From a virus: a stretch of DNA of 54,897 nt. The position numbers were made by a program, and so were the translations under genes. Below the pieces are notes generated by a model. The model was not told the origin of the DNA, ran no database searches, and was given only the letters and a program-made list of their open reading frames with translations. Positions within the stretch are counted from its first letter, which is position 1; every line of letters starts with the position of its first letter. Where the stretch lies: IMG/VR virus record IMGVR_UViG_3300009505_000017, positions 1 to 54,897 of that record. One strand, given 5' to 3'. Shown in pieces: positions 33,828-43,235 of this stretch.

Positions 33828-34574
33828 TTAATCTATTTTATCTTCTAATATTCTTAGAACTTCTAAGCCTTCATCACTTTGAAGAAATGATGCTAAAATA
33901 AATAAAGGATCTTCACCATAAGGAACTGTAAGTAATTTCTTTTTGTTTCCTTTTAAGTTATAATAAACATCTTTTTTATTTTTTAACAATAATAAACCTT
34001 CACTGAAAAATTTAGAACATTTGTTTTGAAGAGATAATAAAGGGTCGTTAATAGACTCTAAAAAATCCTCAGGATATCTACTCGCAAACAATCTAACATC
34101 ACGCTTTAATTCTGCAGACGTCATTCTATCTACTTTCACGCCCATTACTACTCTAGCTATTGTTTCTAACATTTCAATATCTAATTCTTTAGCTGCAATC
34201 ATTGCGTCTAAAGCTAAATCCATGCTATCTACATCTACACTAGCGTCTTTTTCTTTATCAACTTCAATAAAATCATTTCCATTCCCAGGATGATGTGCTA
34301 GAAATTTTTGTAAAATTTGGTTTTGTTTTGGAACTCTTAAAAATCCATCTTCAAAAATAATTGGTTCTAAAAGAACATTTCCATCTTGCTCATCCTCAAA
34401 AATAGTTTTTTGATTCTTAGCATATCGCATAGATCTGTTTTGTCCAGTTTCTTCGTCAAAATAAAGTAAACTACTTCTTTTAGTATTTCTTGATGGAATT
34501 GTGTAGCTCAATGGAGCTTTGTCTCTGGTGAGTTTGTAGCTTTTGTCAACAAAAGCCTCTTTGTTTTTTTTCAT
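33828..34574 (-). CDS. Phage protein following the capsid gene, function unknown
   Basis: 248 residues, soluble, with a basic N-terminus (KKNKEAFVDKSYKLTRDKAP), a strand pair (YFDEETGQNRSMRY; PIIFEDGFLRVPKQNQ) and acidic helices. Genes of this kind follow the capsid gene in Bacteroidetes podoviruses as I recall. Terminators bound it on both sides (34597-34628 and 33765-33799), so its own transcript depends on read-through or an unseen promoter. A capsid-associated role is likely but not shown. Confidence 0.6.
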   Translation of the reverse strand: MKKNKEAFVDKSYKLTRDKAPLSYTIPSRNTKRSSLLYFDEETGQNRSMRYAKNQKTIFEDEQDGNVLLEPIIFEDGFLRVPKQNQILQKFLAHHPGNGNDFIEVDKEKDASVDVDSMDLALDAMIAAKELDIEMLETIARVVMGVKVDRMTSAELKRDVRLFASRYPEDFLESINDPLLSLQNKCSKFFSEGLLLLKNKKDVYYNLKGNKKKLLTVPYGEDPLFILASFLQSDEGLEVLRILEDKID

Positions 34575-34596
34575 TTGATTACGATTTAATTTTAAT

Positions 34597-34628
34597 AAAA
34601 AAAAGGGGTGAGGTTAATCACCCCTTTT
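34597..34628 (-). terminator. Leftward terminator after the major capsid gene
   Basis: GGGGTGA at 34605-34611 pairs with TCACCCC at 34618-34624 (loop GGTTAA). Leftward the stem is followed by eight Ts (A-run 34597-34604). A strong terminator directly after the capsid gene. Confidence 0.9.
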
Positions 34629-34646
34629 ATTGTAATTATCTATATC

Positions 34647-36065
34647 TTATTTAAAGATAAAGAAGTTGTTAGCACCTAAAGTACATAAAGCTCTTTCAGA
34701 TAAGAAGTTTACTTCCATAGCATCTAAGCTAGAAGTAGAAGCTCCACCTGCTGAACCTGTAATCCAAGTCTTATAACGTCTGTCTTCAGTTTCTGAAGCT
34801 CTATAACGAACGTGTAAGAATGGTCTCTTAGCGTTTTTGCCAAGAACTTGATCGTAAACTGTAGTAGAACCTGCTGGAACTAATACTCCGTTTACAGCAC
34901 CACCTACAATATCACCACGCATAGTTGGATCGTTTAAGTATTTCCAGTCTGTTTTGTAGAAGTCATAACCTCTTCGGAATCCAGAGAATCCTAAGTTTAA
35001 AGCCATTTCTTCATCATTGTCAAAAAGACCAAATGAAGTACCACCTGCATATCCTGCATTTTGAGCAGCTAACATATCGTCAATATCAAATCCAAACTCA
35101 CGATTCACAAAAAGAACATTCTCTTCAATAGAACCTTGCTTGTCTAATCTTTGAATGATAGCGTCAAAATCTCCAAGAGTTGTTGGGTTACCACCACTCC
35201 ATACATTTCCTCGCTCTTCAACAACATAGAAAAGACCTTCTGATCCTTTGTTACCTACGCCTGATGCAACTCCTTCAACAATTGCTGCTGCTCCTGAACC
35301 ACCTTCTGCTGGTACTGCTTCAACCATTGCTGTTTCTAAGTAATCTTCAAAACGTAAACGAGTTTCATGCTCTGATTTTAAATACCATAAGAAACCAGTT
35401 GCTCCGTTTTCAGTAGTAACCTCAATCCATCCAATTTGAGCCATGTCAGAACCACTTACTGCGTAGTGATCTTTAATGATAATTGGTGAGTTAGAGAAAA
35501 TGCTATCATCAGCTTCTAACTGCCCTTGCATTCCAACAGATCCCTTTTGGAATTCTGAACCATAAATAAATAGAGAACATACTACTCCTGCAGCAACCCC
35601 TTGACCTGCTAATTCATAATAAGCAACATCAATTGTTCCGTTAGCAATATCAACTGCAGTAACAATAGCTTTGTTACTAAGAGTTGAAGCTGCTGTGCTG
35701 TCAGAAATCATAATTGTTTGACCAACTCTAATTGCAATAGCGCCAGTTCCTGGAACTAAAACATCTCCAATTGTTAAAGTAGCAACTCCTGCTCCTGCTA
35801 CTGCTGCTGAAGTAACATCTGTATACTTCGTGTGTAGTCTTCCTTGCTCTGCCCATTTAATAAGGTCTGAGTTAGAAGGCATTTCAGCGCCTACCATTCT
35901 TAAGAATGATGCTACTGTTCTGTTTCCATAACGTTCGAATTCTTTTTCATAAGTATCTGGAAGATACTGATTTAAGAAATCAAAGTTAGTAATGTAATTT
36001 GTCTGTAATAAAACCTGTTCTGAACTTGGTTGTAAGTCAAACCCAGGTACTGCATCTACTGCCAT
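34647..36065 (-). CDS. Major capsid protein
   Basis: 472 residues. The N-terminal YLPDTYEKEFERYGNRTVAS, then FLRMVGAEMPSNSDLIKWAEQG, fits the capsid proteins of Bacteroidetes podoviruses related to crAss-like phages; the fold is expected to be HK97-type. An inserted beta-rich domain at about 85-160 (TSAAVAGAGVATLTIGDV and on) may be surface-exposed. The gene is noticeably richer in GC than its neighbours, consistent with high expression. It lies between a scaffold-like gene and a strong terminator, and a palindrome precedes its start. Confidence 0.82.
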   Translation of the reverse strand: MAVDAVPGFDLQPSSEQVLLQTNYITNFDFLNQYLPDTYEKEFERYGNRTVASFLRMVGAEMPSNSDLIKWAEQGRLHTKYTDVTSAAVAGAGVATLTIGDVLVPGTGAIAIRVGQTIMISDSTAASTLSNKAIVTAVDIANGTIDVAYYELAGQGVAAGVVCSLFIYGSEFQKGSVGMQGQLEADDSIFSNSPIIIKDHYAVSGSDMAQIGWIEVTTENGATGFLWYLKSEHETRLRFEDYLETAMVEAVPAEGGSGAAAIVEGVASGVGNKGSEGLFYVVEERGNVWSGGNPTTLGDFDAIIQRLDKQGSIEENVLFVNREFGFDIDDMLAAQNAGYAGGTSFGLFDNDEEMALNLGFSGFRRGYDFYKTDWKYLNDPTMRGDIVGGAVNGVLVPAGSTTVYDQVLGKNAKRPFLHVRYRASETEDRRYKTWITGSAGGASTSSLDAMEVNFLSERALCTLGANNFFIFK

Positions 36066-36081
36066 AATTTTTGTTTTTTAG

Positions 36082-36098
36082 TTAACACTAAGTGTTAA
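36082..36098 (-). promoter_or_regulatory. Perfect palindrome upstream of the capsid gene
   Basis: TTAACACT-A-AGTGTTAA, 8 + 8 bases around one A, lies 17 bases before the capsid start and seven bases after the scaffold stop. It may be an operator, or in RNA a hairpin that stops exonucleases or is cleaved. No U-run follows directly. Confidence 0.55.
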
Positions 36099-36104
36099 TT
36101 ATTT

Positions 36105-37199
36105 TTATTTTTTACTTCTAATTTTCAATCCTCTACCACTTGAGTCTGAAACTTGACGAGCCTTAAAGCCTGTATCTCCAATCGCTTGAGGAGCTTGCCT
36201 AGTCGACATGTTAATGTTTTTACTTTTTTTAGAAACATCACTTATCGCATCTGCTTTCCCTTGGTCATAAAAATAACTAGCAAACTTTTGAGGATTCATT
36301 GCAGCACTTAAAGCTGTATGCCATCCCTTTGCATCACTTATTAAACCATCTTCACCAACATACCTGCCGACTAGATTATTTAAATCACTTTGCTTTGTCT
36401 TCATTTCAGTAACATCACCATAAGAATAATTTACAATTTTATCTCCAACATTAAACTCAAAACCTTTGAATTCTGGATTAAAAACTTCATTTGTCTTTTT
36501 TACAAAAAAATCATTTTTCTTTGCATTGGCTTCTTCAGCTGATTTAGAATTTTTAATATAACTTCTATATGCTTCAACTTCTCTCTCCTGTTCTTCAGAA
36601 AAAGAACTCCCACTTGACTCAAGAGGAACTCTGTATTTTTCTTTTAAATCGTTAAGATATGTTTTAGCTTTTGAAAGTTCTCTTTTTTTAGCAATGTTCT
36701 TTTTCTTTATTTCTTTTTCATCATCAATGTCTTCATCATATGAAAACTTTTCATCCATTAAATAATGAATGTCTTCACTATCTAAATCAGATTCAGTTAA
36801 AGAATAGTACTCTGCTAACACTTGTTCGTCATCTAAATCATCGTATTGTTTATTTACTTTTACGAAATCTTCAAAACCACGCCCTGTGTTCTTTTTATAA
36901 TCTAAATATTTAGACACCTCTTCTGGCAAATCATTTGTCTCTTCTCTTTGAGCAAACAAATCATCAACAGATGAAATATCTTTATTATATCTATTTTTAA
37001 TATATGAAAGAACGTCTTCGTCTTTTATAGTTGGACTTTCAACTGCCAATTCTTCGGCTTCTTGTTCTAAAGGTTGCTCTTCAACAACATCATTAGGTTT
37101 ATCGTTAAACTCAGCTTCATGCTTTTGTAATAACTTCTCTTCTACTTCCTGTACAGATTTTTCCGCTACAGAATCTAGTGATTTTACTTTAATTTCCAT
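36105..37199 (-). CDS. Head scaffolding protein
   Basis: 364 residues, strongly acidic in the first 200 (VEEQPLEQEAEELAVESP; DEDIDDEKE) and basic at the C-terminus (GLKIRSKK). Highly charged helices and no hydrophobic core fit a scaffolding protein. The basic C-terminal helix is the part that usually contacts the capsid protein. It lies between portal and capsid genes, the standard scaffold position. No protease motif was seen. Assignment is by composition and order. Confidence 0.75.
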   Translation of the reverse strand: MEIKVKSLDSVAEKSVQEVEEKLLQKHEAEFNDKPNDVVEEQPLEQEAEELAVESPTIKDEDVLSYIKNRYNKDISSVDDLFAQREETNDLPEEVSKYLDYKKNTGRGFEDFVKVNKQYDDLDDEQVLAEYYSLTESDLDSEDIHYLMDEKFSYDEDIDDEKEIKKKNIAKKRELSKAKTYLNDLKEKYRVPLESSGSSFSEEQEREVEAYRSYIKNSKSAEEANAKKNDFFVKKTNEVFNPEFKGFEFNVGDKIVNYSYGDVTEMKTKQSDLNNLVGRYVGEDGLISDAKGWHTALSAAMNPQKFASYFYDQGKADAISDVSKKSKNINMSTRQAPQAIGDTGFKARQVSDSSGRGLKIRSKK

Positions 37200-37215
37200 T
37201 TGATTTAATTTTTTA

Positions 37216-37223
37216 CAAAGTTA
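37216..37223 (-). promoter_or_regulatory. TAACTTTG promoter element before the scaffold gene
   Basis: CAAAGTTA on plus reads TAACTTTG leftward, 17 bases before the scaffold start, in the portal-scaffold gap. No TTG at the usual distance. The same octamer occurs at 39732-39739 before the portal gene, inside the end of the terminase gene. Confidence 0.45.
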
Positions 37224-37251
37224 ATATTTAATTTAATAAAGTATTTAAGGT

Positions 37252-39687
37252 TTATCTAGGTTCAAATTCAGCTAAATCAAAACCATCTAAACTATCTTCA
37301 TTTGATTCAAAACTTACAGGAGCTAAGTTGTTTTTTCTTTGCTCTATTAATTTTGATTGCTCTGTGTTAGCTTGACTTATTCTTTTAGACTTAGCTTCTT
37401 CACGTTGATTTTCTCTCATTTTCAACCCCTCAATTTCAACACCTTTTAATTTCATTTGTAACTGAAACTCTAGTTGCATTAACTCAGCTTTTATAGCAGC
37501 CTCTCCCTTCATTTTTTCTATTGAAAAAGTTGCTTTTCCTTTCTCAATTTCCATAGAAGCTTGAGTTTCCATTTGTAATTTTTGCATTGCTGTTTGAGCT
37601 GCTAGTTGTTGTGACTGCATATTTATCTGACCTTGTTGTTGGGCAGCAGCAGCTTTTGCTTGTTTTTCAGAGTCTTCTTTTGCTTTACGCCTAACCTTAA
37701 GCATCTGATTAGCAAGTTTAACATTTCTTATTTCTCTAATGTCAATTGCATCTTCTAAGTTTATACTATCCCTGCTTAAAGCGGTTTGTATATTTTGCTC
37801 TAAAAGTTTTTGTTGCTCTTCATCTGGAGCTACTTCTATGAAGATGCCAAAATCACTTAAATATAATTCAGATATTTCTTCTAAAATTCCAACATTATAC
37901 TTACCTACCTGATTAATAAATTCTTCTCTAAAATCTGCATACTCTAACAAATCAGCTACTCTACTAGATAATGCTGTACAAAGCCTTTCTGTCATTGCTA
38001 TTCCAGAGTCTAATATGTGTCTAGTTGCAGTATTACTGCTTAAAGCTGCTAGTTTTTGAAGACCGACTAAAGAATAAGAATCTGGTGTTGCTCCATCTCT
38101 AGCTTCATTTAAACCTGTTACATCTCTAAGCATAGACATATAATGATTATACGTACCTACAAGACTTTGTATTTTTCCTTGCCCTGAACTACTGTTCAAT
38201 TGTTGGATAGGTACTTTTGCTTGATTATAATCTCCGTCTTGAGTATAACTTCTACCAATAACACTTCCTGTTTGGAAAAACATTCTAAGTGCATCTTCTG
38301 GATTGTATGCTTGACCTGTTCCTAAATCTACTTCACTTAATCCATCAGCATCTATGTAAACACCATCTGGTACAACTCTTGAAATAACTTGTTGTAATTT
38401 TAAATGGGTCATTTGAATTAGATCAGCAAATGTAATCATTCTTCGTACTAAAGATTCTAAAACTCCTTTATACATTCTTGGAGCAGCAGCTAAAAACTCT
38501 GGATACACTTCTTGTGATGCAGAAGCTGGTCTAGCCATGTTCTCAGCCATCTCCCATTTAAGCATAATACTTGTACCCATAATCATAACTCCCTCATACC
38601 AAACATCAATTGTTTTAGATACTTTTTCATAATTACCTTCATCTTGCATTTCTGGAGTTGGATTAAAGCTGTCATCTTTTTCAATAACTTTTGAAGCTCC
38701 TGATGAATTTGTTTTTTTCTTATAAGTAAATGTATGGGTTGTTTTATAATTAAAGAATAAAACAGTGGCACTGTCTTTACTGAATAAACTATTATTGTAA
38801 TACTGTGCTGTATTATTGTAATCATACCAACTTTGACTATATTTTGATATTTCTTCCATATCAACCCTAGTTAAACTTGTGTCAATTTTAAGCAATTCAC
38901 TTATTGGTAAAGTTTTAATTTCACCCCAATAAAAACAATCTTTAAAATAAGGGTCTTCTGTATAACTATAAACTACATTTGCAGGATCAACATATTCAAC
39001 TTCAATTCCTGAACCAGGTTTAAAACTATGTTTGCACATTTGAATACCTAAGACCATTTGGTCATAGTAAAGTCTTTTTTGCAAATCATGGTATCTGCTT
39101 TCAGCTAAAACGGTATTTATTGCTTCTTCCTCTGCAATTTCAATAGATGGCTTGTATTTTAATTGCATATGCAAAGCAAGCTGCTCATCGTTTTCAGGAA
39201 CTTCTTCAGCACTCATTCGAAAAGTATTGACATCAAAATCTTTTTGAACTTGCTTCATTAGATCTTTAGAGATCATATCTTTTTCTAGTTGTCTTTGATA
39301 TTTACTTTTTTTATCAAGAGACATACCATCCTGGGCATAAGCGTTAATTTTAAATACTCTGTCAGCCATTCCATTAACAACTATGTCCACAAACTTTGGT
39401 ATAATTGGGACAGGAGTCCAGTCTAAATTTAAATAACTTAAATCCCCATCAATTGCTAATTCATTTTTATATTTAGCTATTGACTGCTCTCCACGAGCAT
39501 ATAATCGAAGTCTATGAAAGTCAGCCCATTGATTATAAAACCTACTTTGTCCTCCGTCTTTTCTGAACCACTCATATTGAATGGCTTGTCCTATTTGCAA
39601 CCCAAACTCAACGCTGTCTTTTTCTTTGTCAGACACGAATTGACTTGGGAAACCCTGAGGGTTTATTGCTATTTTTACATCCTCCAT
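37252..39687 (-). CDS. Portal protein
   Basis: 811 residues, close to the size of crAss-like portals. The N-terminal part has EFGLQIGQAIQYEWF and the marker LNLDWTPVPIIPKFVDIVVN, which I recall as highly conserved in these portals. A helical barrel region rich in Gln and Lys (about 670-770; QQGQINMQSQQLAAQ) follows the wing/stem part. The portal forms the 12-fold ring at the DNA entry vertex. It follows terminase with no gap and precedes the scaffold gene. Confidence 0.85.
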   Translation of the reverse strand: MEDVKIAINPQGFPSQFVSDKEKDSVEFGLQIGQAIQYEWFRKDGGQSRFYNQWADFHRLRLYARGEQSIAKYKNELAIDGDLSYLNLDWTPVPIIPKFVDIVVNGMADRVFKINAYAQDGMSLDKKSKYQRQLEKDMISKDLMKQVQKDFDVNTFRMSAEEVPENDEQLALHMQLKYKPSIEIAEEEAINTVLAESRYHDLQKRLYYDQMVLGIQMCKHSFKPGSGIEVEYVDPANVVYSYTEDPYFKDCFYWGEIKTLPISELLKIDTSLTRVDMEEISKYSQSWYDYNNTAQYYNNSLFSKDSATVLFFNYKTTHTFTYKKKTNSSGASKVIEKDDSFNPTPEMQDEGNYEKVSKTIDVWYEGVMIMGTSIMLKWEMAENMARPASASQEVYPEFLAAAPRMYKGVLESLVRRMITFADLIQMTHLKLQQVISRVVPDGVYIDADGLSEVDLGTGQAYNPEDALRMFFQTGSVIGRSYTQDGDYNQAKVPIQQLNSSSGQGKIQSLVGTYNHYMSMLRDVTGLNEARDGATPDSYSLVGLQKLAALSSNTATRHILDSGIAMTERLCTALSSRVADLLEYADFREEFINQVGKYNVGILEEISELYLSDFGIFIEVAPDEEQQKLLEQNIQTALSRDSINLEDAIDIREIRNVKLANQMLKVRRKAKEDSEKQAKAAAAQQQGQINMQSQQLAAQTAMQKLQMETQASMEIEKGKATFSIEKMKGEAAIKAELMQLEFQLQMKLKGVEIEGLKMRENQREEAKSKRISQANTEQSKLIEQRKNNLAPVSFESNEDSLDGFDLAEFEPR

Positions 39688-41913
39688 TTATTTTATAATT
39701 TGGCTATAACTTCCCTTATTGTCATATCTTGCAAAGTTAAGTTTTATTTTTGATTTATTTTTAATGGGCTGGTAAAGGTTCTTCTGTATAGCCATGATAG
39801 CTAAACCAGAACTAATTGAAGCATCAAACTTTGTTCTTTTGTTTATATCAAACCTAGCCCAATCTTCTAAAGTTCTAATAAAATACATCGAACCTATAAG
39901 ATCTTTCTCTCTAAAAGTACCTGATAAATCAAATCCAACATTCTTTTCAATATAAGATTCTATTGCGGCTGCATGAGCTTGTTTTATATCTTCAGAGCTA
40001 TTAGGCATACCTCCTAATTCTTTTTCAGTTTGTGACAATTTATTATAAACCTTATCAGGCCTATTCATTGAAAAACCTCTATAACCTCTGTTTTTAAAAT
40101 GATACAACAATCTTGGTTTATTATTTTCTATTAATATTGGCATACCATAAAACACACAAGCCATTAATACATCTTCAAAAAACATTTCCGCTGTTTGTGG
40201 TCTAGCAATATATTCTAAAAAAAATTCATTAGTAGGTCCTTCATCCATGTGAAACTTAGTAACGCCATGTAAAGCACCATTAGATCCTCCACCACCTACA
40301 GTCCCAGATATATCATAACTATCACATCCAAAAGCACCTATGTGGTCGTTTTTTGGGTATTTAACTCCATTCTTTAAGTAGTATTGATTTTGTAATTGTT
40401 TTTTTGGTGTCCATGTTACATAAAATCGTCCTCTATCATTTGGAGAAAAAATAACTTCTGTATCTTTAATTCCATTTTTCCATGAAAACGAACCTCTTGT
40501 TACAAATCTATCTTTTATTAATGAATCATTGTAATCTATTTGCTGATAAAGTTTTTGAAGATTAAATAACGATTGTTTACTTTCATCTCTAAAAGCGTGA
40601 GATTCCGTACGAGGGAACTGTCTGTAATACTCGTTTAATCCATCAGGATCTGATTTAAGACCCTCAACCTCATTGTTCCAGTGATTGATAACACCTTGCT
40701 CGATTACATCTCCTAAAGGCCCTTCTATCTCTTTCCCTGGATCATCAAATACAGGATATCCGTAAACATCTATAAATCCTTCATAGTTCCATTCCATAGG
40801 GATGAAAAGTGAATATAATCCACTTTTAGTTTGACCATTCTTGTTTCTTTTGTTTACATTAGAATCTGAATATAATTTTTTAAAATTACCACCTCCTTTT
40901 TCAATAGAATTAGAAGTACTTCCCATCATACATTTTCCAATAATCTTAGATCCTAATCTAAGACAGGTCTTAGTAACTCGCCAATTGTTTAATATGTTAT
41001 CAGGTCTTTCCCATTTCCCACTTTCATCATGAGCTAATATTTTTAATTTTTCTCCATCGTAAGAGTTGTCACCTGTGTTTTTCCAATCTATTGTCGTGTC
41101 AAGCCCTTCAAGTTCTGTAGCGGCTTCATTGGCATCAAGCTTTTTTCTGGTAAGCTTGGAGGCTGGTACTCTATAGGCAAGTTCGGTCTTGGGCCTGTCC
41201 ATACCATCTTGGATCGGTTTGAAAAAGAAGGGGTAGTTGAGCGATATCGGTACGACTTTATCGGTAAACATCTTCTTAGCATCTGACCCAGTTTTTGACA
41301 ATATTCCAAAACGTGAATCTCGTGATGTGGTAGCTTCATGCACGAGTTCTGATGAGGACATAAACGAAAAGCCTGATCGTCTGTTCTTAAGATAACACAT
41401 TCCATATGACCGTATGTCTGCTTTGCAAGCTTCCCAGAATATGTAGAATAATCTATTTGATTCCCTAAAGTTTGGCTGCCCAACATCAATTTTGGTCCAG
41501 CACAAGTACATGTAGTGAGAACCAGTAATAAAAGTAGAAACCCCTTTGTTATTAAACCAAAAACCTTTTTCACGTCTTTCAAATTCTTTGTCAATATAGT
41601 CATACCATTTCTCTTTAAAGTTATCTGGATGTTTGTCCCAATCAAATACATTTTTAATTTTACTTAATTCTTTTGGATAATCTAATTTACCCCAGTAATT
41701 TTTTTTAAATTTATAAACATCTTCTTCTTTTGGTAAAGCTATTTTTAAATTTTGTATTTCATATATATCACCAATCATACCACTTTTGGATATAACAACA
41801 ATATCATATTCTTTATTATACCCATAATCCCACAATCTTTTTTTATTGTTAGATTTTAGAACCTTTTCAGGAACAATGTTATTTAGTATTTTATATAAAG
41901 TTTGTTCGTACAT
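39688..41913 (-). CDS. terL: Terminase large subunit
   Basis: 741 residues. The N-terminal ATPase has a YLCWTKIDVG lead-in, a P-loop-position sequence KNRRSGFSFMSSSE near 176-190, and a Walker B-like ILAHDESGKW near 290. The C-terminal RNase H-type nuclease has GAFGCDSYDIS near 527 as its first metal-binding Asp, and ILIENNKPRLL further on. The P-loop lacks the usual GK(S/T). The protein resembles crAss-like TerL in length and order and packages DNA through the portal. The start overlaps the stop of the small gene upstream. A GC-rich island covers residues about 171-274. Confidence 0.85.
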   Translation of the reverse strand: MYEQTLYKILNNIVPEKVLKSNNKKRLWDYGYNKEYDIVVISKSGMIGDIYEIQNLKIALPKEEDVYKFKKNYWGKLDYPKELSKIKNVFDWDKHPDNFKEKWYDYIDKEFERREKGFWFNNKGVSTFITGSHYMYLCWTKIDVGQPNFRESNRLFYIFWEACKADIRSYGMCYLKNRRSGFSFMSSSELVHEATTSRDSRFGILSKTGSDAKKMFTDKVVPISLNYPFFFKPIQDGMDRPKTELAYRVPASKLTRKKLDANEAATELEGLDTTIDWKNTGDNSYDGEKLKILAHDESGKWERPDNILNNWRVTKTCLRLGSKIIGKCMMGSTSNSIEKGGGNFKKLYSDSNVNKRNKNGQTKSGLYSLFIPMEWNYEGFIDVYGYPVFDDPGKEIEGPLGDVIEQGVINHWNNEVEGLKSDPDGLNEYYRQFPRTESHAFRDESKQSLFNLQKLYQQIDYNDSLIKDRFVTRGSFSWKNGIKDTEVIFSPNDRGRFYVTWTPKKQLQNQYYLKNGVKYPKNDHIGAFGCDSYDISGTVGGGGSNGALHGVTKFHMDEGPTNEFFLEYIARPQTAEMFFEDVLMACVFYGMPILIENNKPRLLYHFKNRGYRGFSMNRPDKVYNKLSQTEKELGGMPNSSEDIKQAHAAAIESYIEKNVGFDLSGTFREKDLIGSMYFIRTLEDWARFDINKRTKFDASISSGLAIMAIQKNLYQPIKNKSKIKLNFARYDNKGSYSQIIK
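41090..41400 (-). other. GC-rich island inside the terminase gene
   Basis: By count, five successive 60-base lines from 41101 hold 45, 53, 42, 40 and 40% GC, against 20-23% in the lines at 40861 and 41641. Codon choice differs sharply from the rest of the gene while the protein frame stays intact. The segment covers the ATPase part. Confidence 0.65.
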
Positions 41914-42200
41914 TATTTTGATCTACCTTCAGCAAAACCTTTAAATGATGCTGCTTTTGTTTCTACATTACTTTTGTCTATCATATTGTTTTCTTCTTCA
42001 ATTTTGCTTAAAATTTCAAACGCATCAAATATAGCTAACTTCTTAGATGCTGCTGCATTTTTTAATCTATCAGCTGCAATATCAGGAGACAATCCATCAA
42101 GGTCTTTTTTTAAAATACCTTCATTAGCAACTTTTATAAGCTCTTGAACAGCTTTTTTACCTGCCTTAATTATTTCTAATTTTAATTCAATATTGTTCAT
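41913..42200 (-). CDS. Small helical protein before terminase, possible small-terminase analogue
   Basis: 95 residues, wholly helical (MNNIELKLEIIKAGKKAVQE; DIAADRLKNAAASKKLAIFD) with a KAASFKGFAEGRSK end. Its stop shares a base with the terminase start, so the two are coupled. By position it could be the small terminase subunit or a terminase partner, but I see no clear DNA-binding motif. It overlaps the oxygenase gene by 14 bases. Confidence 0.6.
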   Translation of the reverse strand: MNNIELKLEIIKAGKKAVQELIKVANEGILKKDLDGLSPDIAADRLKNAAASKKLAIFDAFEILSKIEEENNMIDKSNVETKAASFKGFAEGRSK

Positions 42201-42675
42201 AGACAGTATTTTTTTTTAAAAAACAAACGTGTATTAATCTTGATTCATTATCTTCATCACCAAAGTTTTCAAAAATATTTCTTGAATGTTCTAAATGAGA
42301 AGGAAAAACAATTAACCTATTTAGTTTTGATTTTAATATACAACTTTTTTCTCCTTTATAATATAAAGTAGTTCCATCTTCTTTTGGTGGATTATAATTT
42401 AAATAAAGAATTGCAGTCAAATCACCCATCATTTCATCTGTATGAATAAAATTAGGTTCTATTTGATGTTCTGGAGATTTTCTTACAAAATTTAAAGATG
42501 AATAAAAATTAGGGTATTTTTCCAAAAGAAAAAGAACCAACTCATCTTCACCCCTTTGTCTAACATTTTTAAATAAATCTTCACCAATTTGAATATCTTC
42601 AAAACCTTTGTTAATTACATCACAAACATAACTATCAATATCTTTTATTACATTTTCATATAAGCTTACATTCAT
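42187..42675 (-). CDS. 2-oxoglutarate/Fe(II) oxygenase (prolyl-hydroxylase-like, DUF6445-like)
   Basis: 162 residues. The iron-binding facial triad is visible: His78-Thr-Asp80 in NFIHTDEMMGDLTAILYLN and a distal His127 or His130 in FPSHLEHSRNIF, with Arg146 in NESRLIHVCF as the 2-oxoglutarate ligand. The fold matches small P4H-like oxygenases recalled as DUF6445 in crAss-like and flavobacterial phages. The substrate is unknown; virion protein hydroxylation or a nucleic-acid target are options. It overlaps its neighbours on both sides, in one unit with the GroES-like gene and terminase. Confidence 0.75.
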   Translation of the reverse strand: MNVSLYENVIKDIDSYVCDVINKGFEDIQIGEDLFKNVRQRGEDELVLFLLEKYPNFYSSLNFVRKSPEHQIEPNFIHTDEMMGDLTAILYLNYNPPKEDGTTLYYKGEKSCILKSKLNRLIVFPSHLEHSRNIFENFGDEDNESRLIHVCFLKKNTVYEQY

Positions 42676-43235
42676 AAAGTCATTGTTATGTTTTTATCAA
42701 ACATTCGATAAAGTTTTTCACCATCTATAGTATACTCATATTCACTGTCTGGTTGGAAATAAACAACAGTTCCTTTAATAATACCTTTACTAATTAAGTA
42801 TTCATTAGGATACTTAACTAAACCCATTAATGGCTCTTCTTCTTGGTGGGTCTTAAGATAATGATTTTTTTTAGGAATAGGCTTTATCATGCAATATTTA
42901 GAATGACAAAACCATTCATCATTCTGTTTATACATATAAAACTGATCGTAATCAATAAAAAACAAGTCATCTTGAAAGAAACTTTTACCGCTTCTTTCTT
43001 TTCCTTTCATGTCATTATAATATTTAAAAACATTATGATGAACCAGCAAGGTATCTCCTGGTTTAATATTACCCTTGTAATCTATAGGGGTTTGTTGTAC
43101 AATTGCGTACCTATTGGAAACGGTATGATCTTCTTTGGAGTTGCTTATTATAAAATCAACATCTCCAATTTTTTTTGTATTATCATACCTTTTTCCATTG
43201 CAAGGTTTTACAATGAAGTAAAAAGGTGATTTCAT
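42672..43235 (-). CDS. GroES-like-fold phage protein
   Basis: 187 residues. Several blocks (NGKRYDNTKKIGDVDFIIS, ..SNRYAIVQQTP, IKPGDTLLVHHNVFKYYND, ..GTVVYFQPDSEYEYTIDGEKLYRM) match a GroES-fold protein that is common beside terminase in Bacteroidetes phages; the PGD-LLVHH turn corresponds to the GroES barrel loop. A canonical mobile loop is not evident, so it may not act with GroEL. A separate true GroES is at 52278. It overlaps the genes on both sides by four bases. Confidence 0.65.
   Translation of the reverse strand: MKSPFYFIVKPCNGKRYDNTKKIGDVDFIISNSKEDHTVSNRYAIVQQTPIDYKGNIKPGDTLLVHHNVFKYYNDMKGKERSGKSFFQDDLFFIDYDQFYMYKQNDEWFCHSKYCMIKPIPKKNHYLKTHQEEEPLMGLVKYPNEYLISKGIIKGTVVYFQPDSEYEYTIDGEKLYRMFDKNITMTL

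Noticed and set aside
41088-41651. 187-residue open frame inside terminase in another frame
   Set aside because: Explained by the higher GC and fewer stops of this island; composition is unlike a real protein and terminase is clearly the coding frame.
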